Part shown: piece by piece, positions 16,591 to 28,500 of the stretch
Numbering within the stretch: position 1 is the stretch's first letter
Layout: every line of letters begins with the position of its first letter
Assembly: GCF_000308755.1 (NCBI RefSeq)
Contig: NZ_BAGF01000152.1
Location: 186,001 to 250,000 of the forward strand
DNA length: 64,000 nt
DNA from: Nocardia pneumoniae NBRC 100136
GTDB taxonomy: Bacteria; Actinomycetota; Actinomycetes; Mycobacteriales; Mycobacteriaceae
Direction of reading: 5' to 3'
The notes under the pieces: model-generated
The model's database searches: none
The model's input: only the letters and a program-made list of their open reading frames with translations
Told to the model about the DNA's origin: nothing
Program-made: the position numbers and the translations under genes

Positions 16591-19500
16591 TGCTGGAGCG
16601 ACTGCACAAGGACATCGACGCGCGGTTCGGATCGGGCATCGAAGCCGATCGTGCCCATGAGGCAGTGGATTCGGCGGCGCAGGACGCGGCCGACCGCGCG
16701 ACCTCCGCCACGGCGGAATCCGAGGGAGGCGACAGTGCGCGGGCGGGGGCAGCCGACCGGACCGGCGGCGATGTCGAGGCCGGGTCCGAAACCTCAGGCG
16801 TCGAAGTGCACCAGGGTCTGCGCCTGACCCTGCTGGAGCAGATCGAAGCGAACTATCGGGAACGCCTGGCGCACGGCGAATCGCTGGTCGGGTTGACCGT
16901 GGAGACGCCCGCTGAACTGTCGGCGGTTCGGGCCGATATCGACGAGGTCACCGGTCGGCTGTATCAGCATGTGTACGAACATGTTTCGGACACAGGCGGG
17001 CCGATGGACGTGCAGCAGGCGAACCTGGCGCAGCGGTTGCTGCAGGTGAACAGCGCGGTGCAATACATCAACAGCGGGGACATCGGTCCAGGAGCCGTCG
17101 ACGCCGAGACCCGGTTGGCTCTGCTCGAACGCTATGAGCAGACTCTGCGAGAGGATCTCGCGAAGGGCGTGGTGCCGATTGACGCTGGGGCCCAGGGGTC
17201 CAAGGTATCGGCACGGGTTGTGGCGCCGGGCCCGTTCGGCGCTGCCCCGGAGATCGCGAAGGCGGTCGCCGCGGTGATGGCCGCCGTACCGAAGCTGCCA
17301 GATGCCGATCCGGCGGCGCTCACCCCCGACCAGCGGGCCTACCGTGAGGCTCACGCGCGCGAGCTGGCCTTCTTCGAACAAATGGTGACGCAGGCACTCA
17401 CCGATGCCGTCACCCGCACCGGTACACCGGCGGCCGGCCTCCCCGGTGAGGTCCGTAAGGCCGATGCGGTCCAGATTCATGCTTCCGTCACGGCGAGCGG
17501 TGCGATCCAAGTCGGGGTGGTCGACGCGCGGCCGGACCGGTCGCTGCAAGGGGGCCGCGACTACTCCAGCCGGAAGATAGACCTGGTACGTCAGCATGCC
17601 GACCGCACCGAGATGGGGTGGGATGCGTCCGGTCGCCACCTCCTGATGTTCGAATTCGATCCGGCGGCAGCAGCGGCCGAGTTCGTTGCCACCGCGGAGA
17701 ATGGCTCCGGAAGGGCGAAAGCCGCGGCCGGCGCGCAGCCGGCCTGGCAGGGCTCGGTCGGCGAGAACCTGGCGAGTTTGCTCGACCCGGCCGGGGCACG
17801 GCAGACGGCGGAAGCGGCGGACGCTGCCGCTCAGCGTCTCGTGCAACAGTGGTACGGCGAACTGGTCACCATGATCGACCCCCCGTCCGGTGTGTACGAG
17901 GTGACCGACCCCGACAGCCTGCGTGGCGTCGAGGACGGTCTGCTCTCGTTCGGTGTCGACTTGACCGCGACGACCGTGGATTCCGCTGTGGAACAGGCAT
18001 TGCAGGCGGTAGACGCGATGTTGTCCAGCTGGCCGCCGGAGCGGGCCGCCGATGTGCGGGCGGCGGTCGAACAGGCCGCGCACAGTGCTGTGGCGTTGTC
18101 GGGCGGTCCGGTGCGCATCGAGGCCGCGATCGAAGGCAACGGCGTGCGCGTCGACGTGCTCGATCGCGGCACCGACATGCCGATCCACGTGTCGAGTGAC
18201 CGCGAGGGCGGCGGCCGGTACGCGCCCGCGGTGGCGCGGCACGCGGAATCCATCGAAATCGACCCGTACGGTGTCGCGGACAGCGCGGGCAATGGCTGGC
18301 GTAACCGGCTCCGCTTCGTCATCTCGGAGAAGCCGGGTGACATTGCCCAGCGCGTCCCGAAGGACGTCCGCGACACGTTGACGGCTGCCTTGGCGGCAAT
18401 GGCCGAATCCGATGATGTCGATCCCGAGACCAAGGCCCGGTTGCGGTCCTGGCTGGACGAGCTGGGTGACCGGCCGCGAATCTCGGTCGGCTCGGATCAG
18501 CCGGAGGAGCTCGAGAAGCTCGATACCGAGCAGCTGGCCGCGGTGGTGGCGAAGCTGAATGCCACCGCCGACGAGGTCGACCGTCTCGACACGGTCCTCG
18601 AGGAAGTCACCGCGCAACTCGCCCAACGCGAACACACTGCCGCCGCCGAGCCCGAACCGCCTCTCACCGGCGGGAAGGTGCCGGCCTCGACCCCGGCGCC
18701 GTCGACCGGACTGCGCGACCCGGCCGCATCGACTCCCTCGACTGTGTCGTCGCAGACCGAGAACGACAGGCTTCGCGATCGTCTGGCGCAGCTCCGCACC
18801 CAGCGGGCACGGGTACGGGCCGCCTGGTATGCCCTCGCCGATCGATTGCGGCTGAATCCGCCGGACCTCGGCGCGCACGAGACCGCACCGATGCCCTATC
18901 GGCTGTCGGAGTTCGTCACACAACTGGACGAACGAATCGCCGCCGCCGACAAGGAGATCGAGCGCCTCGACCAAGTCCGGGCCGACCCGGACGACCAGGC
19001 AACGTCGGCCGAACGGGTCCGCGAACGCGCCCGGCAGCAAGCGGAGAAAGAGCGTCTCCAGGCCCAACGGATGACGCTCGCGGCGGCACTCGGGCAGCAG
19101 GACACGCTGCGGCCCGACCAGCTGGGATCGCTCGCCGACACCTTCGCGCAGCGGTTGGCGAGGGCGAAGGAGTTCCACGACCGCGTCGCCGAACGGTCGG
19201 TGATCGAGCAACTGGTGGCCGAGACCCGGGGCGCCCTGGAACGCCCGGATATCTCGGATGGCACGCGCAGGATGCTGGTCGATGCGCTCGCCGAGTACAA
19301 CGCCTACCTGGCCGGGGTGGCCGGGCCGGTCGCGCAGAAAGAGCTCGAACGGCTGGGGGGTATGCCGGTCGGCGACTGGGTGCGTGTCGTCGGTGGCCGG
19401 GTGGTGCAGATCGTCCCCGCCGGCGCGGAGGAGACCATCCTCGACGCGGGAGTGCGAGAGGCTCTTGCCCGGCGCGGCATCGCGGTCGAGCAGTACCGGG

Positions 19501-22500
19501 TCGGTGTCGACCATGCCGGTCGGACGGTGTTCGAGACGCGGAAAACGGATTCGGACGAATGGCAGCCCGGACGACCGAAACCGGCCGCACCTGCTGAACC
19601 GTCGACTCCTGGCGCGGCGCTCGAGCACGAGTACACCCTGCGCATGGTGCTGGAAGCGCTGACCGAGGAGGCGCTGAACACCCCGGACGGCCTCACGACT
19701 ACCGCAGCGGTACAGCAACTTCCGGTGCTGTTCGCGATCGCCGAGACAGTTGACGGCCATGTCGCGGCGATCGAATGGATCAGCGAGCGAATCGCGTGGC
19801 TGGAGGCCGCTTCCGGCGGTCTCGACACGGCGGACCAGTCGAACGGCGCGGGTGAACTCGAGCAATTGCGTGAGCAGTTGTCGGAGCGGCAGTCGGAACT
19901 GGAGCGGGCGCGGTCCGACTGGTTCGAGGTGGCGCGCGAGCTGGGAGCGGTTCCCGCTACGGAAGACGACCGCGCCGACGTCCACGCCGGGAAGGCCGAT
20001 CTGCTTCCGCACCGGCTGTCGCGATCGCTCGCGGCGATCGATGCGCGAATCGATGCCGTCAACCGTGAAATCAGCAGACTCACGAACGAACTCGAGAAGA
20101 TCGATGGTCGCGCTGCGACAGATGGTGAGCTGACGGACCAGGCCGGGCGCGACAGTGCTCGGGAGCGTTTGAGCAGTGCGCTCCATGCCGCCCGGTCGGA
20201 ACGGGACCGAGCTCAGGTCGAGCGCACCCGCCTGGCCGGCGCCATTGAGGAAGACGGGCTGCGGGAGCGGCTGGCGAAGCTGGACGTGGCGCGCGAACTG
20301 CTCGGCCGGACCGCCGAGGAGATCGGCGCGGACGCTGCCACGGAGTTCGCCGAACTGCGCCGCAGGATGGCCGAATTGGTCGACCATTGCCTCGAGAAGC
20401 AGACAGAGCGTGATGCGCTCCACGCGATGCTCGACACGATCATCGAGGGCGCGCAGAACCCGGACGAACACGGTGTTTCCGCCGACATCCGCGCGCTGCT
20501 CTCGCTCGAACAGCTGGGGCGCAATCTCGAGAAGTCCTTGGGCGCCACACTGCAATCCGTCGCACCGGTGGAGAATCCGACCACCCCGGCCGATCCGGAA
20601 CCTGGACAACACATCCGCTCCCGTGTCGCGACGGAGGTCGCCGGACGGTTGATGGAGGCGCTCGCCCGGGTAGGTGTGCCGGATCCCGAGCGGCTGACGG
20701 CACTGGAGATGGTGGCGAAGGCGCGCAGCGCCATCGGTGCCGCCGCCAGCGCGGATTTCGAGCAGGATCAGTGGCGGGAACTCGCCGACGTGCTCGCCGA
20801 CTACGACGAGGAGGTCGGTAAGCAGACGGCCTGGCTGAAGGCGCTGGAACGCGACCATCGCGAGTTGATCGGCGGCGCCCCGATCGGCACGTGGGGCCGG
20901 CTCGTCGATGGCCGGCTCGTCATCGTGACCGCCGACGCGGAATACAACCCCCTGCTCGACCCCGGGTTGCTGTTGGTGCTGGAGCAGGCCGGAGTCGTGA
21001 TCGAGCGGCGGCGGGTGGACGCCTCCGACAGTGTGGCGATCGAGCGATGGCAGCGGGGCACTTGGGTTCCCGCGGCTGAATCCCGTCAGCCGCGATCTCC
21101 CATGGCGGACCGCGGCGCGGGCGCGCTCGCCGGAGACAACGACGCTCGCCTGGATCAGCAGCGACAGACACTCGACGCGGTGCTGAAGGCGTTGACGGCA
21201 CACACGTTGCAGGCCGTTCCCGGCTCGGCCGAAGCGTCGACCGCGCTGGCGGAAGCCGAACGGGCGGTCAAGGCCGTCGATGAGCTGACGCGCCTGGACG
21301 CCCACCTGCGCGAGATCGACGCGACACTGCTGCGAGCCTCCGACCAGCTCACGGCCGTCGAGTCGGAACTCGCGGCGAACACCGCCGAACTCGATCGCCT
21401 GGAAGGAATTCCCACCGAGCAACTGGTCTGGGTCGATGGCAATGGTACGCACCGCGCTCAGCTGCGGGCACAGATCGAGCGGGGGCGTGCCCGGCAAGCC
21501 GAGCTCCGCGCCGAACTCGACGCGGTGCGTGATCGGAAGCCCGAGGTCGAGGCGCGCCGTACGCAATCGGCGGCGACGCTGGCAGGGATCGGATTGCTGA
21601 ACGCCGACAGCCTCGGTCGGCTCACCGTGCTCGATACGGAACGCGTCGCGGCGCTGCGAGCGGTTCGCGATGCCGTCGCACGCGCCGACACCATCGAGCG
21701 TGACCGTGCGCAACTCGCCGCGACGGCAGCCGCGACCATCGACGACATGATCGCGCGGCTGTACCGGAAGATCGGCCTGCAATACTCGGATCCTTTGGTG
21801 CGCAATGGTATCCAAGCGCAGCTCGGTGCGATGCTGACGCCGCTCGACGCCGACGATGCCACGGTGTTCGACCGCCTGGCGAAACTGGAAGAGCTGTATC
21901 CGGCGCTGCAGGAGCTGATCGACACCGGCGGCGACACCGACGTGACGGCACCGAACGCGCAGGCGCTGGTGCAGGCGCTGAAGGAGGTGATCGCCTATCC
22001 GGAACGGTTGACTCGCGCGGAATTACTGGCGCAGGCGCGTGGGGTGGTGAGTGGGACAGCACTGCCGAGACCCATCTGGGAAGCGGTGGCGCGGGCGCTG
22101 GCCGAGTACGACGCCGCACTGACATTGCCGAATGGACTGCGGTCGGAAAACACAGACGCCTTGGACAAGGTACGCCTGGCGGATGCTCTCGACGGAGTGG
22201 TGGACGCCGCCGAACAATTGACCCTGGGCGAGTTGTTGGCCATTGCGCGTCAATCGGTTTCGGCGGAGTCCGAGGCCTCTGAGGAGACTCGCCAGACGCT
22301 CTCGCAACTGCTGGCCGACCGTGATGCCGCGCTCGCCGAGGATGCGCGGCGGCGTGCGGAACTGGCGGAGTCGGCCGCGAGGCAAGCACGGCAAGAACTT
22401 GGCGGGGTCGCGCTCGGTGAACAGGCGGTCGTGCTCGCCGACCGCGTGGTGGTGATCGTTGCGGACGGGGCGAACGATCTGGACGGGGCGAACGATCCGG

Positions 22501-25500
22501 TGATCGGCAGGTTTGAGGTTCAGGCGCTCGAGCTGGCAGGGGTGCGGGTCGAGTACCGGCGGGCTCGAGTCGACGCCGAGGGACGCACGGTTTTCGAGCA
22601 GCGTGATTCCCGTTCGGCGGAGTGGACAGCGTTGCCGGAAGGCGCAGCACCGGAGGAAGCCGATTCCTCGACGCAGCCGGAACGTGCCGCGACGCTGCAT
22701 CGGCAGCTCGAGACCTTGCGCGCCGTGGTGAACGCGCTGGCGACTCAAAAGCTTTCCGTCACACCCGGACGAAGGGCGGGAGCGGCCGTCGAGCAGGTGA
22801 AGTCGCTGTTCGCCGCCGCGAGCACGGTCGATCGGCTCGACGCGGAACTGGAACGGGTCGATACGCGCATAGCGGAACTCGAGTCGGGCGAACAGTTTTC
22901 GGCATGGGAGCGAGCCGAGCTCGAGGAAAGGCGCTCGAGGGCAGCGGAACTGCGGCCCGAGTGTCTCCGGGCCCGCGCCGAGTGGCATGAACTCGCGGCC
23001 GGACTGCAGCTGGAGGTGCCCGATCTGGGAGACTCCGGCAGTGCTCCGCTGCCGCATCAGGTACCGGCGCTGGTCGCTGCGCTCGGGCAGCGAATCGCGC
23101 AGACGGACGACGAGATCAACCGCCTCTCCGCGGCCATCAGCAGTCTGGACGGTTCGGTACCGCGAGAGCAATTGTGGGCCGAACGGGCCGACCGGGAAGA
23201 CGAGCGCCGCAGCTTGCAGAGGCAACACGACGAGCTGGCGGCCCGCCTCGGGCAGCCGGGCACCTTGCGGCCGGACCGACTCGGCCCGACGATGGATCAG
23301 CTGCTCGATCAGTTGACGCAACTTCGGTCCATCGCTGATCTCGCCACCGCGGCAGACGCGATCCTCGAAAAAATGGCCGCGGCCACCGAAGACACGCTGT
23401 GGGACAATGAGCCGCCGTCGGTGAATACCGTGCGCACCGCGACCGACGCCGAGATCGAAGACTTCTTCACCGGCGCCCGCAACGGGTTCCGGGTGAGCGT
23501 CGACCACATCGACCGCAGCGACCCCGACACGGTGTCGGTGTCGTTGCTTATCGAATCGGACGCGGGTGGAACCGGCTACGTGAGCCTCACCGTGTCGCCG
23601 AGCGAGAAGCTGGGGGCAAAGGTCGAGTTCGCACGCGGCGAAACGACCGGCGCTCTCGGTACTTCCGTAGATGTGCTGCGTTCGCGACTGTTGCAGTGGA
23701 CGAACAAGTCCGCCGCGCTGTGGATGGAGGTCGATGGTCGCCGGGATGCGGCGACCACGCCGGGTACGGTGCCCACGCCGGGTAGGGCGTCGACCGGACC
23801 GGAATCCGAGGAGCGGCGCGGCGGATCCAGAACCGTGCACCTGATGGACCCGGGTGCGGAACTCGGCACGGTGTTCGACGCATGGGATTTGGGTGAGGTG
23901 CCCGAATCGGTCCGCCAACTGGTGGCTGCCGGCGTTGAGGCGCACGGCGGAGGCGTCCGGGTGTCACATCTTTCCGGTACCGACTCCGAAACGGTGACTA
24001 TCACCGGGTATGCCGCCAAGGCTGACGGTTCCGGTGGTCGCGGCAAGCGCTGGTTGAGTGTCGAGATAGATATCCCCACTGGGGCCGTGCGCGTTCGATG
24101 GCGGATGCAGGGCACCGACGCACCAGCCGGATGGAGCCGACTGATGGCGGACTGGGTCAACTCCGCCGATGTGCTGGCGGAGGCCGACCGCCTGTTCCAT
24201 GCGACGTTCGGTGACCTGTCGGACGGGACGACGCGGAACGTCACGGCGACATTGTCCGGGCAGGAGCCGGACAGGGTGGTGACCCTCACCGTCAAGGGAG
24301 TTCCGGAGAAGACGTTCCGGGAGTCCGTCGGCTCCGAGACGCGGCCGACGGAGCACACCGCCGCCGCGCCGACCGCCGAACCGGATTCCGCCGCGACTTC
24401 CGACGTCGCGGAGAAGTCGGGCGGATCTTCCGGCTCGGCGGACGACTCACGTCGCACCAGTGCCGAGCAATTGGCGAAACTGTTGCCCTTCGTGCCGGAT
24501 TCGCCGCAAACCATCGGCGAGGCGGTCCCTCGTCCGGACGAGAAGTCACTGCCCAGCGAACGTGGCGACGAGTCGGACACGGCGCGGCTCCATCGGGTAT
24601 TGGGCAGCCGGAAACGCACCATCATGGCCAAGGCCGGATCGGAGGGTGATAGCGAATCGGAGACAGATCCCGCATCCGGCGCCCAAGGTGACGAGGGGAA
24701 TTCCCGTGCGGATTCGGGACGCGCCAGGCTGTCGGCCGCGGGCGCCGATTGGTTGATCGGAGCGTTGTCCGCCGAGGATCCGAGCTTCGGCGACCTGGAT
24801 GAGCAGACACAGCGCAGGGTCGTGACCCTTCTCGCGGAGTTGGAGTCCGATACCCCGTCGGATGGTGCGACCACCTCTGCTCGCGAACTGTTGGAGCAGT
24901 ATCGGCAGCTGCGCGGGTCGGTGTGGCGCGACCGCTTGCAGACCGCCTTGGAGACGGCGAGCCCGTTGGCGGCACGGGCTGATGGCGAAGGCATCGCCGA
25001 TTCTGCCGAGCGGATACCCGCAGATTTGAATCCGTTCGACGGAAACCACGATGCAGGCGAGGGTTTCCCAGTGGAGGCCGTTCACCAGTCCGAGGAGGGG
25101 CTTCGACAGGGGTTGGTCGGGCGGGTGCGTTCGGGTTTGCTGCAGCAGTTGCATGCTTTGGTGTATGAGCCTGGTTTGGCGGATGCGGGGCCAGGTGAGA
25201 TTGTGGCGGCGGCTGTTGCGCGGGTGCGGGATTCGGCGACGTCTGATGAGGATCGTGCTGCGTTGCTCGAGGCGTTGCGGTCGTTGCGGCGGGTTTTGGA
25301 GCGGGAGCAGCGGGCGCGTGGTGAGTTGCTGGTTTTGCTGGACCAGCGGGTCGACGTGGTGGCCAGCGATGTGTTGCCGGGTGAGATCAATGGGTTGCGG
25401 GAGGAGCAGGCGAGGTGGCATTCCGTCGAGCGGATCTTGAAGGGCCTGGACCAACCCGCCGGAATTCAGGCTGCGGATCGGGGTGCGCACGTATCGCGTT

Positions 25501-28500
25501 CGATGCGGCCGACCGATGATGGTCTGGAGTCGATCGAATCCGACGGCGGCCCTGACGGTTTGGGTGATGTGGTTGCTGCGGCGGCGGATCATTTGGAGCA
25601 AGTCGGTGGTTTCCGGGTCGGTACGTGGGCTGCGTTGCGGGATGGCCGGTTGGTCGTGGTGCTACCGGACGGTGTCGCGGATGCGGTGTTCGACGAGAGG
25701 ATCGCGGAGGATGTAGCTGCTCTCGGGGTGCCGGTCGAGTACCGACGGGTGAGGGTGGCCGGCGGCGGGGTTGTGGTCGAGGTTCGCGATGACGAGGTCT
25801 GGGTGCCGTGGGATGCGGCGCAGGATCCCGGATCGGCGCGCCGGGGTGGCGAAGGCTCGCCGAGCATCGCCGTGTCGCGGGATCATCTAGAGCGTCTCGG
25901 GGACGTGTTGGCCCTCGCGCTGTTCGGCAAGTATCCCGACGAGATCACACCGGAAGAAGTGGACGCTGACATCGAGCGGTCGCTCGAGCGGCTCGAGGGG
26001 CAGTCCGGCACGCCGAAGCGGCGTGCGAATCATCAACTTCGGCTCGAACGGGCGCGGATGTTGCGGGATGTGGTCGCCGGGCTGGAGGCGGCGTCAGCGG
26101 AGTCTCGGCTGGTGCGATATGGCGTGGTGTCGTCGCGGGAGACGGCGCGGTGGCCATCGAACGGAAGTGGGGAGATCCGCGAGATCACGGTGCGTGATGG
26201 CCGGTTCTACGGGCCGGATGGCCAGCCCTACACGAGCGGTCCGGACGACCGCTTCGTCATGGGTACGGCACCAGGGCAATTCTTGGCCTCGGCGTCGGCG
26301 GAGCATGGTGATTTGGCTGAGCGCTTGCCGGAGGGGGCTGCGGGATTCGGTAAGTGGCAGATAAGGGATGGGTGGTTGGTCGGGGTAGATCTGACCGATC
26401 CGCGATTGGGTAGCGCGGGCAGTGATCCGATGTATGTGATGCAGTTGCGTCACGCGTTGGCGCAGGCCGAAGTGCTGGATGGGGTCGAGCAGTTCAAGGT
26501 TCTGGCCGCTCACCAGGGCAGGATGTGGAGTGGTCGTGGGGTGAAACCACTGTCGGTCGACAGATTCGCGTTCATCACCCGCAAGATATCCGTATACGAA
26601 GCGATCGACCGTGAAACGGCGGAAGAGTTTTCCGGTTTCGGTGATGGCTTCTCCGCACGGGCATACCGGGGTTCGGGGTTTCAGGGCAACCAGCACCTCG
26701 ATTTCGATGTCCATCTGATCAACGGGGGATTGTTCACGGCGGGTGTGAGCGTGCTGCGGCGCGAAGACGGTTCGTGGCATGCATTTTGGACCAAGCCCGT
26801 GCCCAAAGGCCCCGAGCATCTGCTGGGTCCGGAGCAGGTGCGGGCGGTCATGGGCGAAATCCGGGCGCGGATGGAGGGGTGGCTGGGCGAGAACCAGATC
26901 ACGTGGTGGGGACCGCGCGACGGCGCGATCAGTGCGGAAGACGAAATGATGGTCCAATTCGGCCACAAGTTCGGTCGGGATCTGCAAAGGATCATTGCCG
27001 GATTGCGGGCAGGCGGACCGGACCTTGCCGATGCTCAGCGGGCAGCGGAAATGCTTTTGGCGGAAAGCGCTCAGCGCCGCGAGGCAGGGCAAGGGTTCAA
27101 CCCGCAGGTTGCCGAGGTGTTACAGGATGCACTCGATCGCTCGCGCGCAGCCAAGCCGGAGTCGACGCTCGGACCGGTGCCATCGGAGTCGAAGGCGAGG
27201 ACCGATTCGGATGCCGTGGACGGGTCCGAGAGTCAGCAACGAGTCGAATCCGGGCAGATGAGCGAGGGCGGTGCTGAGACGAGCATGGAGCCCGGCGTGC
27301 TCGTGGAGGGGGCGGGACGAGCGGGTCCGGCTGCTGAACAACCAGCCGCATCGGAGAAGGAGCTTCGACAGGGGTTGGTCGGGCGGGTGCGTTCGGGTTT
27401 GCTGCAGCAGTTGCATGCTTTGGTGTATGAGCCTGGTTTGGCGGATGCGGGGCCAGGTGAGATTGTGGCGGCGGCTGTTGCGCGGGTGCGGGATTCGGCG
27501 ACGTCTGATGAGGATCGTGCTGCGTTGCTCGAGGCGTTGCGGTCGTTGCGGCGGGTTTTGGAGCGGGAGCAGCGGGCGCGTGGTGAGTTGCTGGTTTTGC
27601 TGGACCAGCGGGTCGACGTGGTGGCCAGCGATGTGTTGCCGGACCTGTTCGGTGAGATCAACGGGCTGCGGGACGAGCAGGGGCGTTGGCGGTCGGTCTG
27701 GAAGTTGCTGCCGGAGGCGGATCTTGCGTCTGCGAGCAGTGCCGACTCCGATGGCAGCGTTGTTTCGGACGGCGGCGTCGATGCGGCCGGTGCCGACCGC
27801 GAAGCACCGCAGAATTATGTGGCGGCAGAGGATTCGGTGGTCGACGCTGCTGCGGAGCCTCGCGAAGACGAACCATCTCGAGATGTGCCACCAGCTACGA
27901 GGGTAGCTGTCGACGACAAGATCGAGAGGGTGCGCGAGCGGTTCGGGGTTCGGCTTATCGGCTTCGAGTCGGCTTCAGACGCAAAACTCGAGCAGGTGGA
28001 GTTGGCGCTCCAGTTGGCATCGCAGCACTTCGGGCGCAGTGCGTTGCCCTTGGAGATCCACGCGGCCGTCTTGCTGCCTAAAGAACACGAGCACGATGAC
28101 GCGTTCGCCCGGCGCTTCAGCACTTCGCACACGCGCGGGCGGACCTACCAGTATCGGACGCTCGACGGACGTACGTGGTCGGTAGTTGTGCTTCAACGTG
28201 ACCTGCTGGCCGACTCGCCACGGCAGGGAGCGTCCTCGACCGGCCAGTTGGTCGGCGACCCGAGCGACCTGCTCTATGTACTGCTGCATGAGCTGGGGCA
28301 CTCGGCACACGAACAGGTGGCGGAGGAGGCCACGGTATCGGCCGCAGGCAGGGCCCTGCGTGGGCTGCCGGAGATGCGGAACAGCGGTCTTGAGCCCGGA
28401 GCTTGGCTGAGGGCCGAATTCCCCGAATACGGGTTGGTAGAGGACGAGGAGGGGAACGTAGAGCTGGACGAAGAGGCCTTCGCGGAGTCGGTTGCCGCGG

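Larger units (their letters stand above)
18540..23370 (+). repeat. Coiled-coil region with a ~505-510-residue tandem repeat
   Basis: Three long units share the same order: a heptad-rich coiled coil; a block around an AxxELxxP...LPHRLS type motif (MPYRLSEFVTQLDERIAAAD; LLPHRLSRSLAAIDARIDAV; PLPHQVPALVAALGQRIAQT); further coiled coil; and a beta-rich cap (separate entries). The caps start at residues 1263, 1768 and 2278, a period of 505 and 510 residues (1515 and 1530 bases). DNA identity between units is low, so the duplications are old. Confidence 0.75.

Noticed and set aside
16794..21815. A 1673-codon open frame on the minus strand inside the giant gene
   Set aside because: It is antisense to a strongly supported coding frame, and its translation is Arg/His/Gly-rich without domains. 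Long antisense frames are common in GC-rich coding DNA.
25100..27642. CRISPR array or insertion-sequence pair
   Set aside because: There are only two long identical copies within a coding frame, without spacers, terminal inverted repeats or a transposase.
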